Shown in pieces: positions 1 through 7,970 of a stretch of 17,212 nucleotides of DNA (position 1 is the stretch's first letter; the number at the start of each line of letters is the position of its first letter). The translations under genes and the position numbers were made by a program. A model generated the notes under the pieces. That model worked only from the letters and a program-made list of their open reading frames with translations, made no database searches and was not told the DNA's origin. This DNA comes from Methanobacteriota archaeon (GTDB lineage: Archaea; Thermoplasmatota; Poseidoniia; Poseidoniales; Poseidoniaceae), in contig PBHQ01000040.1 of NCBI GenBank assembly GCA_002719475.1, positions 1 through 17,212 of the forward strand, given 5' to 3'.

Positions 1-848
1 ATGTCCCTCACCCAACCAATTCCCCTCAACTCTACTTGCCCATGGCAACAACATGCAAAGCCGGCCAAGGCACCCCACTTACTTGCCGTTGGCGAGCGCC
101 AGAAGTTGGACAATGGATGGACTTTGCAGACTTTGATGGAGACGGCAATCCCGATAGCGGCTCAACAGGAAATGAGAATGGGGGCAGAGCATCATATATT
201 CACTATGCTGAACCATTTCCAGACATGGTCGATGCAAGCCATTTAGGTTATGATGGAGAACGGCACTTAACCACTTTAGCCGTTGAAACATTATCAACTC
301 ACGTGGGAACAGGATTGACCTATTTGTTAGATACAACCGATTATGTCATGGAGAATGGAAATATGAGATTTAAACCGAAATTGATTAATCACTGGGAAAT
401 TCCATGGGGGGAAGATCATTGCTACGGGGCAGATTGTGAAGCCCACCCTAATGGTGATGAATGGTTGTTATTCAGCCCACATAATATTGATTCAACACTA
501 TTCCCTACAACCGAGATTGAAGACCAATCTTATGGTGGAGAATGGGATGGCCGACTATACATTTCTCATTATCATGCGGGGATTTGGATAGTTGATGTTG
601 AGACTTTGATGGCTGCTGAAGCAGGTATAGACCAAAGAGAATTGAATACCCGGGCGACAGTGGGTTTTTACCTCCCTCATGGGGAAGATGGAACGCCTTT
701 GGAATCCGATTACTATGACTTTGGATGGGTCCCATTTTTGTGGGCTGCTGAACACCACAATGGCATTACATATGCTTCTTGTATTACCACGGGGCTTTAC
801 GTTATGCAACTCGATATAGACAAACCGTATATTGGTATGGATGTGTGA
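1..848 (+). CDS. Secreted LVIVD/propeller-like repeat protein, 5' truncated by window edge
   Basis: This is the C-terminal about 281 residues of a larger protein. The reading frame is open from base 3 to the TGA at 846-848, with no in-frame stop before the left edge, so the true start lies outside the window. An Asp-rich loop of the calcium-binding DxDxDG type (DFDGDGNPD) lies near residues 42-50 of the visible part. Further on, GRLYISHYHAGIWIVDVETL resembles one blade of LVIVD-type extracellular propeller repeats, in which each repeat ends in a hydrophobic WIVD-like strand. Cys pairs and many aromatic residues fit an exported, disulfide-containing protein. The frame ends two bases before the Sco gene, so the two are probably co-transcribed. 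No enzyme motif is visible. The coding call is firm; the family is tentative. Confidence 0.7.
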   Translation, partial: VPHPTNSPQLYLPMATTCKAGQGTPLTCRWRAPEVGQWMDFADFDGDGNPDSGSTGNENGGRASYIHYAEPFPDMVDASHLGYDGERHLTTLAVETLSTHVGTGLTYLLDTTDYVMENGNMRFKPKLINHWEIPWGEDHCYGADCEAHPNGDEWLLFSPHNIDSTLFPTTEIEDQSYGGEWDGRLYISHYHAGIWIVDVETLMAAEAGIDQRELNTRATVGFYLPHGEDGTPLESDYYDFGWVPFLWAAEHHNGITYASCITTGLYVMQLDIDKPYIGMDV

Positions 849-850
849 AT

Positions 851-1495
851 ATGTTGATGAGTAGACTTGCAACTATCTTAATGGCTTTCATGATTTTCCT
901 CCCTGGTTGTATTGAATCAGAAAACAGAGTAAAGAGCAAATTCAAAGGGGAGGAAATAGACCCACCAGTCACCTTCCGCACATTCGAGTTATTAGATAGA
1001 GATTCAACCCCATTTAATTCGACAAATTTGGATGGACAAGTAATAGTAATTGCATTCCTGTTTACAAATTGTTATGATATATGCCCGATTATTTCTTCAA
1101 ATCTTAACTGGTTAAAGGGACAATTGGGAGATGAAATCGGCACCAATGTCTCAATCCTTTCGATAACTGTCGATCCATGGCGAGACACTCCAGAAGTTTT
1201 TCTTGAGTATGGGGAAAGAATGAATTTATCATGGCCCCACTTAACTATCGATAATATTGATGAAAATATTTCAGTTATGGAAGATGTATGGGAAGATTTT
1301 GGCGTAGGTCTAGAAATTGTTGAAAACAACACTAACCAAACTAGTGCTAGACATCACCCTATGGACTATGATGTGGACCATTCAACCGGAACCGTTCTGG
1401 TTGACAAAGATGGGATGCAGCGGGTATGGTGGAGTGATGCAAAGTGGATGCCAGAATTGGTTCTTGAGGACGTAAGGCAATTACTCAATGAGTAA
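851..1495 (+). CDS. SCO1/SenC-family copper chaperone lipoprotein
   Basis: Thioredoxin-fold protein of the Sco family, which delivers copper to the CuA site of haem-copper oxidases or acts as a thiol reductase on the outer face of the membrane. With the ATG at 851 it has 214 residues, the usual Sco size. A hydrophobic leader ends in the lipobox LPGC, giving lipidated Cys20. The metal-binding motif CxxxC is C74-YDI-C78 followed by Pro, and the conserved distal His is H177 in VDHST. All three copper ligands are therefore present. ATG 851 is preferred because the frame continues upstream into the previous gene without a leader, and 851 places the hydrophobic segment at the N-terminus; ATG 857 is equally possible. 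It follows the upstream gene by two bases and its TAA directly abuts the stop of the convergent M28 peptidase. Confidence 0.9.
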   Translation: MLMSRLATILMAFMIFLPGCIESENRVKSKFKGEEIDPPVTFRTFELLDRDSTPFNSTNLDGQVIVIAFLFTNCYDICPIISSNLNWLKGQLGDEIGTNVSILSITVDPWRDTPEVFLEYGERMNLSWPHLTIDNIDENISVMEDVWEDFGVGLEIVENNTNQTSARHHPMDYDVDHSTGTVLVDKDGMQRVWWSDAKWMPELVLEDVRQLLNE

Positions 1496-3091
1496 TTACA
1501 ATTCGTTTGGTACAGGAGTTTGATCCATATGAAGGAAAGCGAATACTGCCCACCATGTTACTATATCCCATGAGTGGACAAGATTGTTTATTCCGGTCGA
1601 ATTATCTGTATCCATATAGTCAATCATGGTCTCCATAGTATCACATTCACGGTGATAGCACGGATATCCATCCACCAATCCATTCCACCCGAGAGTTGCA
1701 ACACCGATGTTTTGAAATGAATCGTGGTCGCTTCTAGCCGTAGGCGATTCGTAAATTGCCACCGTATCTTCGTAGATATCCCCCCACAATGGACTTTCTC
1801 CATCTTCCAACCAAGCCTTTTTCCCACGTTCCATTTCATAGCTAAGGTCGAGTGCATCTGCACCAATCCATTCCGCTAGATAGAACATGCCTGGCTGGTC
1901 TACGGCCTCTCCAGTTCCATCGGGCCCTAAGTAAACCGATAGTGCATAATCTCCAGGGAAATTCACTCCCGCCATATCTAAGTTGAGATAATTACTCACA
2001 GTAACTCCATCAGGCAAATCATTAGCGAAAGAACGTGAACCCCACAACCCTTCCTCTTCAGAAGACCACAAACAGAACACCATTGTCCTCCTTGCATCGA
2101 ATTCAGCAAGAACCTTAGCAGTACTCAATACCATACTTGAACCAGCCGCATTATCATAAGCGCCATGCCTAGTACCATATCCAGGAACGCCCATTTCAGC
2201 ACCAGGCGTGTAGGCAACAGGAGGGGCGATGTCAAAGTGCGCTCCGAAAATTAACCATTCATCAGGATATACTGAACCATCTTTGTATCCACAAATATTG
2301 ACTGCCCATGCTGTATTCCATTGGAATCTATGTACTTCGACACGGTCTAATCCATACCCTTGCATTACTCCTTCAAAGTAAGTTATAGCATGTTCATATG
2401 ATGGGTTTGCATTACCAATCCATCTGTCAAGATAACCAACTGCGCCATCAGGGCCACAGGTTGCACAAGGAGTATCATCCGCGATGAAATCAACCCATTC
2501 GTATACATCTCGTCCATTTACCCAACCGCCACTAGCGCCCACGCCATCGGCATCAGTTAGGTCTGATCTCTGGTCTCGCACCGTTTCGAGAGATTTGATT
2601 ATGACATCACTGCCACTCTGGTTAGAATGAACAACCCATCTCCATTCTCCACCTGGGTCTTCGTTTGCGACCGCCATTATCGATGATGAACCATCAGTAG
2701 CACCATTTGCCCAAGCAGCCCAAGAGACATCTGATGCACGTATTGGCCAATTCTCTCTACCGTAATTTCCGATTAGAAGAACAATGTTTGAGTTCCTAGG
2801 AGGAAATAGAGCATTCATCGAAACCGAATCACCTTCTTTCAAATCTAAGACAGTACCGTTTTGAGCCCTTAAAGAACCAGGGTCTTGAATAAAGTAAGGA
2901 ATAAAGACACTCATTTCTTTACTAGCCTTTAGAGTAATTGTGGCCCATTCGCCCCCAGGGATAATCGAGGGCGAGACTTTCAAGTCATTCTCTGTAATTT
3001 CTTGAGAGATATCTTCTTCTCCAAAACATCCAGAGAGAGGGGTAATCAGCATCAATGAAACCAGCAATAAGGCAGAACCACGCCTACTCAT
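1496..3091 (-). CDS. M28-family zinc metallopeptidase lipoprotein
   Basis: Secreted aminopeptidase-like protein of 531 residues. The N-terminus has a positively charged start, a hydrophobic stretch and the lipobox LSGC (lipidated Cys22), so it should be membrane-anchored and face outward. All five di-zinc ligands of family M28 and the catalytic Glu can be seen: His285 in GAHFD, Asp313 in YDNAAGSS, Glu345-347 in SSEEEG, Asp372 in NLDMAG and His456 in SDHDSF. The first about 190 residues do not look like peptidase and may form a beta-rich accessory domain. A likely role is peptide or protein degradation for nutrition, as expected for a heterotrophic marine archaeon. ATG 3091 is preferred over an in-frame TTG two codons upstream. 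The substrate cannot be read from sequence. Confidence 0.92.
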   Translation of the reverse strand: MSRRGSALLLVSLMLITPLSGCFGEEDISQEITENDLKVSPSIIPGGEWATITLKASKEMSVFIPYFIQDPGSLRAQNGTVLDLKEGDSVSMNALFPPRNSNIVLLIGNYGRENWPIRASDVSWAAWANGATDGSSSIMAVANEDPGGEWRWVVHSNQSGSDVIIKSLETVRDQRSDLTDADGVGASGGWVNGRDVYEWVDFIADDTPCATCGPDGAVGYLDRWIGNANPSYEHAITYFEGVMQGYGLDRVEVHRFQWNTAWAVNICGYKDGSVYPDEWLIFGAHFDIAPPVAYTPGAEMGVPGYGTRHGAYDNAAGSSMVLSTAKVLAEFDARRTMVFCLWSSEEEGLWGSRSFANDLPDGVTVSNYLNLDMAGVNFPGDYALSVYLGPDGTGEAVDQPGMFYLAEWIGADALDLSYEMERGKKAWLEDGESPLWGDIYEDTVAIYESPTARSDHDSFQNIGVATLGWNGLVDGYPCYHRECDTMETMIDYMDTDNSTGINNLVHSWDIVTWWAVFAFLHMDQTPVPNEL

Positions 3092-3194
3092 CGCCAAGCC
3101 GAACCACGAACCATAGTTGAATGCACCGCCTACACGCGATTACATCTTCCAGCCAATCGCCACATTCATGGCCTACTTCAGTCAGCGTAGAAAT
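3092..3194. promoter_or_regulatory. Divergent intergenic region between M28 peptidase and DDAH genes
   Basis: About 103 bases separate the two divergent starts, so both promoters should lie here. I see no convincing TATA box, BRE or Shine-Dalgarno sequence on either strand. In-frame alternative starts for the right-hand gene (TTG 3117, ATG 3168) lie inside it, so the true intergenic space could be as small as 25 bases. Confidence 0.35.
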
Positions 3195-3989
3195 ATGTCC
3201 TCTACTACTTTGGCAGAACGCCGTAGAGCCATCGTGCGAGGCATACCGGAGTCCTTCACATCTGCATTAGCAAGCCATTTTGGCGAAGGACCAAATGATT
3301 TGGAATTGGCAAGAAAACAGCATGCAGGTTATACACAAACCCTCCGGGAACACGGGGTTGAAGTTATTGAGATAGAACCGGATGATGATCACCCCGATTG
3401 CGTATTTGTTGAAGACCAAGCGGTGACACTTGGGGGAAAATGCTTCATCCCAATACCGGGGCATGAGTCAAGAATTGGTGAACAAGAGGCTGTTGTTTCC
3501 ACCCTTGCAGAATTCCAAGAAATTGTGAGAATGGAGCATGGGGTTATGGACGGAGGAGACGTGCTTCGTATAGGTGACATTCTGTTTATTGGAAGATCTA
3601 AGCGAACCGATGATGTAGGAATTTCTTCTTTCAGAGATTTCGTAAAAGGAGAGGGTTTCGAACTAAGAGTGATCGATATTCCACCACATGTACTTCACTT
3701 GACCAGCATGTGTTCTTCACCGCGAGATGACATCTTACTATTGGCAGAAAATACCGTATCAATAGATGCCTTTGGAGAATTGCCGGCAACTGAAGCGATA
3801 ATGATTCCAGAATCAGAAGTCAAAGGGGTCAATGTTATTGGTTTTGGAGACCGTGCAATAGTTGCTGCCGGTAACCCGACTGTTGAGCAGGAACTAACCT
3901 CTAGGGGCTTTGAATTGACAACAATTGATATTTCTCAAATTTCTGCTGCTGATGCAAGTCTGACTTGCTGCTCAGTCTTCTTTCCATGA
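3195..3989 (+). CDS. Dimethylarginine dimethylaminohydrolase (DDAH) family protein
   Basis: Guanidino-group-modifying enzyme of the DDAH/arginine deiminase fold. DDAH hydrolyses methylated arginine to citrulline and methylamines. From ATG 3195 it has 264 residues, close to bacterial DDAH (about 255). Family landmarks occur in order: AIVRGIPESF at the N-terminus, the acidic pair E73-D74 in FVEDQAV, MDGGDVLRIG (D119, D122), the catalytic His168 in VLHLTSM, and the C-terminal nucleophile in SLTCCSV (Cys258/259). The double-Cys form resembles the animal enzymes. ATG 3195 is chosen because homology begins at AIVRG; TTG 3117 and ATG 3168 are alternatives. A tRNA gene follows 46 bases downstream. 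The related activity of arginine or agmatine deimination cannot be excluded, but the overall length and C-terminus fit DDAH best. Confidence 0.88.
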   Translation: MSSTTLAERRRAIVRGIPESFTSALASHFGEGPNDLELARKQHAGYTQTLREHGVEVIEIEPDDDHPDCVFVEDQAVTLGGKCFIPIPGHESRIGEQEAVVSTLAEFQEIVRMEHGVMDGGDVLRIGDILFIGRSKRTDDVGISSFRDFVKGEGFELRVIDIPPHVLHLTSMCSSPRDDILLLAENTVSIDAFGELPATEAIMIPESEVKGVNVIGFGDRAIVAAGNPTVEQELTSRGFELTTIDISQISAADASLTCCSVFFP

Positions 3990-4001
3990 GTCCTCGCGGT
4001 G

Positions 4002-4010
4002 TTGAAATAC
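4002..4010 (+). promoter_or_regulatory. Possible TATA box of tRNA-Leu
   Basis: The AT-rich TTGAAATAC lies 26-34 bases before the first tRNA base, in the 46-base gap after the DDAH stop. That is the distance expected of an archaeal TATA element for a tRNA transcript beginning close to the mature 5' end. The match to a consensus is weak. Confidence 0.3.
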
Positions 4011-4035
4011 GGGTGCAAAGTCGGCGGAATATTAC

Positions 4036-4119
4036 GCAGAGGTTGCCCAGCTTGGTCAAAGGCGCTGGGATGAGGTCCCAGTCCATATCGGTTCGCAGGT
4101 TCAAATCCTGCCCTCTGCA
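4036..4119 (+). tRNA. tRNA-Leu(GAG)
   Basis: A complete type II cloverleaf can be folded by eye. The acceptor GCAGAGG (4036-4042) pairs fully with CCTCTGC (4112-4118), followed by discriminator A4119. The D stem is GCC/GGC with the GG pair at 4054-4055 in the loop. The anticodon stem CTGGG/CCCAG (4065-4069, 4077-4081) encloses loop ATGAGGT, with T33 and anticodon GAG at 4072-4074 followed by G37. A 13-base variable arm (4082-4094) with a short CC/GG helix marks the Leu/Ser class. The T stem GCAGG/CCTGC encloses TTCAAAT. GAG reads CUC/CUU leucine codons, and discriminator A fits Leu. No intron is apparent and the 3' CCA is not encoded. Confidence 0.95.
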
Positions 4120-4120
4120 C

Positions 4121-6799
4121 TCATTCGGATTCAGATATTGGTTTGTCTTTAAGCCTCAACCAAGTTTCACTGATGAAGATCAGCAGGTACAAGCTACCTA
4201 ACCACAATGCAGGCTTCAAAATCCAAGCATCTCCACCCATATCGGCAAGTCCGCTTGACAAATTTCCATCACTCGTCCACCCGATAGTGACTATTGAAGC
4301 AAGAAGTAGAAGGGTGCAGAAATCTAAGACCCAGCGAATGCCGGCTAGAACTTGTTTACTGCTCGCCTTCATCTCATTGAATTGCATCCCAGTCATCATT
4401 GCACTCATGCTCTTGAGATTCTTGGAGATAGTAGCAAATGCAGAATGCCCGCGCTTGAATTCAAGACGCCCTAGTTTGAATCGGTTAATCAATTCAACAA
4501 CGATGAACAAAGAGACCCAGATAACTGTCATTTCCAATAAGATGGAACCCCACCCCATTTCGATACTATCAGAACTCCTTTCCCACACTAGAACAGTCCA
4601 TAACCAAGCAGCTAGAATATATTGAATCGATCTAGCAAACCTCGAGATTTTCTTCTGTAAAGTGGCATCATGAGAGAGGAACATTTCGAGACCAATAACC
4701 AAGCCTACTGTTGAAGTAATGATGAACGACAAAACCATCCACCACCATTCAATATTGTTGTCTTGCCAAGCTAACAATACTGCAACCATTGCCCATGCAA
4801 GGGCAACACCACTTGCCACATTCGTCAAAGCCTGCATAACATAGAGTGGATCTCTACCGTCTTTGAGAACAGCAAGGCCGCCCATAAGCCTGACTTCGAA
4901 TGCAGAATCATCTACTACACCGTGTGCAGCGGCGGTCATGCCCCCTACGCTCTTGACTCTAGCATTGGAAACCACTCCTCCACCACGGCCGCCTTTGCCC
5001 GCAGTTCCCGAACCAGTTCCACCGATTGCAGCAGTAGCAGCCGCCGCCCCATCTCTCGTGGTTACTCTACTACGCCCTGAGGCCCACTCACGCACTTCAT
5101 CATCGGTTATTTCTTCCACTTGTTCTTCAGATAGAGGGGCCCCGTGATCAGTATACAACCAGCGACATTGAATGGGTATTGGTTCGTCGCTGACATCTGG
5201 ACTTACTAGTTGAAATTGGCCAGCAGAAAGTTTTGGCAACTCATCTATTAGGCTAACATCGCCACCGCCTTCTTTGAGCAGATGTTTCACCTTGTCTATG
5301 TCATTACGTTCTCTGAATCGTCCGATGAACATAGAATTGGCTTGTGCTAGAATCTTGTAGTCTACATCGCTCACATTTTGTGTTGCAAGGACGCTGGCCA
5401 CTCCATATTTTCTAGCCTGCTTGAAAATTAATTTGATTAAATCCTTAGCAGGTGGATTTCGTGGATGAGGAGGTAGGTAAGGCGCAACTTCGTCCATGAA
5501 GAACAATAGTTTCAATTCTCCTTCAGAGGGCTGTTGTGTTAGCATCCAATCATACAATTCCCTAGCAACTTCTTGCACCATGTATTGTTTTTGAGCATCA
5601 TCTTGTATGGTGTTAAGGTAGAGAATGTTGACGGGAATCTTACCTTCAACAGCAGGAGTGCAAAAGGTATCGATATCTAATGGAGTTCCATTCGCAAACA
5701 ATAGTTGATTCACTCCGGAACTATAGGCAGCAATTCTTCTTGACAACTCACTGCGAGTGCTTTTTGGTAGCATATCCTCGTAATGAGGAAGGCCATGTTC
5801 GTCCATTACTTCATCCCATGTGGGTAATTCGATTTGCTCTTCCTCATCCTCTTCAGCAGCTTCAAACGCTTCCGGATAGAGTAACTTCAGGAACGTAGCA
5901 TGAGGGTCTCGAATTGCTTTGGAGAGTTTTTGAAAATCATCTAGCGGTAGTCCAAGTTTCGCCCCATGAACTAGAATCTCATAGATGAATGGTTTCACCT
6001 GTTTACCTTGTGCCTTTTCAACATCATAATCTGCCAAACCAGTGAACCCTGCTGCCACCATATCCCAGGCAGTAATCGCCTCTTCAACTCCTAATTCAGC
6101 AGGCGGTGCAACAAATGGATCAATACAGATCGGCAGTCCCTTGCTACGCAACGGCGTCCATATTCTCACCTCAGCCTTTTCCATCAATGCATTTCTGCGA
6201 GAAACATCGCCACCCTGCTCATTTAATTCATCAGGATTCAACCCCATTGCTAATCTTGCAAGGTCCCCTTGAGGATCAAGTATGAGGCTTGGAATGCCTG
6301 CTAATGTTGCTTCTTCAATCAATGCCTTGGCCATGACGGTTTTTCCCGAGCCTGTAGATCCTAACATGGCTGCGTGGCGCGCTAATACTTGCGAGGGAAT
6401 GGCTACAGAACTCCCATCATCTCGGCGAGTTCCAAGGATCATATCTCCTGCAATGGTCTCTTTACTGACTTCATTTTTAGTGGACTCTTCTATGGTCTCC
6501 TTCACTACTTCAGAGCTTTCGCTTTCAACCTCATCATTTGCAGATTCTTCAGATTCATCCTCATTCAACCACGAATCTTCCTCTTCCTTTTCGACAACCT
6601 CTTCTTCGAATTGGTTTTCAGACCAAGCCTCTTCATTTTCTTCCTCTGCAGCAGCACGCACTTCTTCTGCCAACGCTTCTGCTGAATCAGGAGTATTTTC
6701 CTCTTCTAGGATTTCTCCAATCCCCCACTGGTCTCCCATTTCAGAGGCGTCTTTGTCTTCGACCTCAACCTCTTCCACTGGCACATCTTCATCGGGCAT
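4121..6799 (-). CDS. HerA/DUF853-like P-loop ATPase with acidic N-terminus and membrane C-terminus
   Basis: An 892-residue protein with three parts. Residues 1-110 are extremely Glu/Asp/Ser-rich and probably disordered. Residues about 118-560 are a FtsK/HerA-superfamily ATPase: Walker A GSTGSGKT at 147-154, the LDPQGDL segment after the next strand, Walker B LLFFMDE ending at Glu437, and a LATQN motif at 471-475 typical of HerA-like motors. A Gly/Ala-rich linker (about 584-620) leads to a C-terminal part with about six hydrophobic segments (near 655-677, 684-706, 724-740, 750-772, 819-841 and 860-878). HerA proteins move DNA with the nuclease NurA, while other members of the superfamily drive secretion or DNA transfer. 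The membrane part suggests the motor is tethered at the membrane. No NurA gene is nearby. Start ATG 6799 is the only sensible one. Confidence 0.88.
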   Translation of the reverse strand: MPDEDVPVEEVEVEDKDASEMGDQWGIGEILEEENTPDSAEALAEEVRAAAEEENEEAWSENQFEEEVVEKEEEDSWLNEDESEESANDEVESESSEVVKETIEESTKNEVSKETIAGDMILGTRRDDGSSVAIPSQVLARHAAMLGSTGSGKTVMAKALIEEATLAGIPSLILDPQGDLARLAMGLNPDELNEQGGDVSRRNALMEKAEVRIWTPLRSKGLPICIDPFVAPPAELGVEEAITAWDMVAAGFTGLADYDVEKAQGKQVKPFIYEILVHGAKLGLPLDDFQKLSKAIRDPHATFLKLLYPEAFEAAEEDEEEQIELPTWDEVMDEHGLPHYEDMLPKSTRSELSRRIAAYSSGVNQLLFANGTPLDIDTFCTPAVEGKIPVNILYLNTIQDDAQKQYMVQEVARELYDWMLTQQPSEGELKLLFFMDEVAPYLPPHPRNPPAKDLIKLIFKQARKYGVASVLATQNVSDVDYKILAQANSMFIGRFRERNDIDKVKHLLKEGGGDVSLIDELPKLSAGQFQLVSPDVSDEPIPIQCRWLYTDHGAPLSEEQVEEITDDEVREWASGRSRVTTRDGAAAATAAIGGTGSGTAGKGGRGGGVVSNARVKSVGGMTAAAHGVVDDSAFEVRLMGGLAVLKDGRDPLYVMQALTNVASGVALAWAMVAVLLAWQDNNIEWWWMVLSFIITSTVGLVIGLEMFLSHDATLQKKISRFARSIQYILAAWLWTVLVWERSSDSIEMGWGSILLEMTVIWVSLFIVVELINRFKLGRLEFKRGHSAFATISKNLKSMSAMMTGMQFNEMKASSKQVLAGIRWVLDFCTLLLLASIVTIGWTSDGNLSSGLADMGGDAWILKPALWLGSLYLLIFISETWLRLKDKPISESE

Positions 6800-6887
6800 G
6801 CTTCGTCAGCAACACCACCCCCTTCATGAGTTTTGGTCACATTAATCCTCCAAAGTGCTGAAATCATCCCTCTACTTCGTGAATAGC
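6800..6887. promoter_or_regulatory. Divergent intergenic region between HerA-like and DegT genes
   Basis: This 88-base space should hold both promoters. On the minus strand GGAGG (6847-6851) precedes an ATG that is followed at once by TGA (6837-6842), so it cannot be the HerA start. I could not recognise a TATA element at the expected distance from either start codon. A GTG at 6855 is an in-frame alternative start for the DegT gene. Confidence 0.3.
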
Positions 6888-7970
6888 ATGGAGCCGAACA
6901 TCCCTTTGGCGCGGCCTTGGGTTGATTCTTCAATGATTCAGGCAGCTACAGATGTAATCACCTCTCGTCGTTGGGTAAAGGGCCCTGAATCTCGAGCATT
7001 TGGAGGAGAATTTGCGCACTATTGTGGAGCAGAAGCGGCAGTTCCATGCGCAAGCGGTTCTGCATCACTTATCGCTGCTTTACGATTATTGGATATTGGG
7101 CCCGGAGATGAGGTGATTGTTCCTTCATTGACCTTCTTTGCCAGTGTTTCCTGCATCGAAATTATTGGCGCAACCCCTGTATTTGTTGATGTTGAAGAAG
7201 AGTATTGGTGCCTTGATCCCAAATCGGTTGCTGATGCAGTTACAGAACGCACAAAGGCCATTTTAGGAGTGCATCTTTTTGGTCAACCATTCTCAATGAA
7301 ACTCCCAGAAGGAGTTCCGATAATTGAAGATGCGGCTCAAGCCCACGGTGCAATATTGAATGGTTCAATGGTAGGCTCTCTAGGAGATATTGCGTGTTTC
7401 TCATTCTTTCCAAGCAAGAATATGGCGGTTGGCGGAGAAGGTGGGATGATTACTACGACGCGATTAGATCTTGCTGAACGATTGCAATCATGGGTTGACC
7501 ATGGGAGAAGCAAAGATTCTAGCATAGAGGCATTGACTAGTAATTTGAGGATGTCAGAAATACAAGCGGCAATTGGTAGAGCACAATTGAAACATCTCGA
7601 TGAATGGCAGATAAGGAGGCAAGAAATTGCAGCTTTACATACTCAAGTTATTGATCAAATCCCATTACTAAAAGCACCTAAAGTGAGGGCAGGAGCAATA
7701 CATGGCTGGCACCAATACGTACTATATTGTGACCACCCTGCTGAATTGGTAGAACACCTTTCCAATAGAGGAATAGAATCTAGAGTGCACTATTCAACTC
7801 CTTGTCACAGACAACCTGTCATGTCTGAACACCCCCAACATAAGGAAGGAAGTTTACCAGTCACTGAACGGATTTGCTCAAATCTCGTCTCTATACCAGT
7901 TCATCCATTTTTGACGGATGAAGAGATTTCACGTATTCACGATGCTTTGCACAATTTCAGCATAGTTTGA
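6888..7970 (+). CDS. DegT/DnrJ/EryC1-family PLP-dependent aminotransferase
   Basis: A 360-residue fold-type I PLP enzyme, the usual length for the family. These proteins transaminate keto-sugars bound to a nucleotide to make amino sugars for glycans. Diagnostic elements are NIPLARPWV at the N-terminus, CASGSASL (residues 54-61) for cofactor phosphate binding, GDEVIVPSLTFFAS (73-86), the PLP-ring Asp148 in IEDAAQAHG, and the Schiff-base Lys177 in FFPSKNMAVGGEGG. A late R-VHYSTPCHRQP segment is the usual substrate-side loop. ATG 6888 is preferred over GTG 6855 because family homology starts at NIPLARP. It is divergent from the HerA-like gene and its last 42 bases overlap the convergent CYTH gene. 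The exact sugar is unknown; a glycosyltransferase and a Gfo/Idh enzyme lie about 5-6 kb downstream. Confidence 0.93.
   Translation: MEPNIPLARPWVDSSMIQAATDVITSRRWVKGPESRAFGGEFAHYCGAEAAVPCASGSASLIAALRLLDIGPGDEVIVPSLTFFASVSCIEIIGATPVFVDVEEEYWCLDPKSVADAVTERTKAILGVHLFGQPFSMKLPEGVPIIEDAAQAHGAILNGSMVGSLGDIACFSFFPSKNMAVGGEGGMITTTRLDLAERLQSWVDHGRSKDSSIEALTSNLRMSEIQAAIGRAQLKHLDEWQIRRQEIAALHTQVIDQIPLLKAPKVRAGAIHGWHQYVLYCDHPAELVEHLSNRGIESRVHYSTPCHRQPVMSEHPQHKEGSLPVTERICSNLVSIPVHPFLTDEEISRIHDALHNFSIV

Noticed and set aside
1..246. Open frame from an ATG at the first base on the + strand.
   Set aside because: It overlaps the third-frame repeat protein, which has coherent motifs and continues to 848; the frame-1 translation has no recognisable domain.
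4036..4119. Possible intron in the tRNA.
   Set aside because: Anticodon stem and loop are contiguous and the extra length is a normal type II variable arm.
4863..5147. Pro/Ala-rich open frame on the + strand.
   Set aside because: It mirrors the Gly/Ala-rich linker of the HerA-like gene and has no independent support.
6282..6845. Ser-rich open frame on the + strand opposite the HerA-like N-terminus.
   Set aside because: Its Ser/Thr richness is simply the reverse complement of the Glu/Asp-rich acidic region (GAA/GAG/GAT codons).
6837..6851. GGAGG followed by ATG TGA on the minus strand, resembling a start-stop mini-ORF upstream of the HerA-like gene.
   Set aside because: A one-codon frame after a chance GGAGG is weak evidence for regulation without conservation data.
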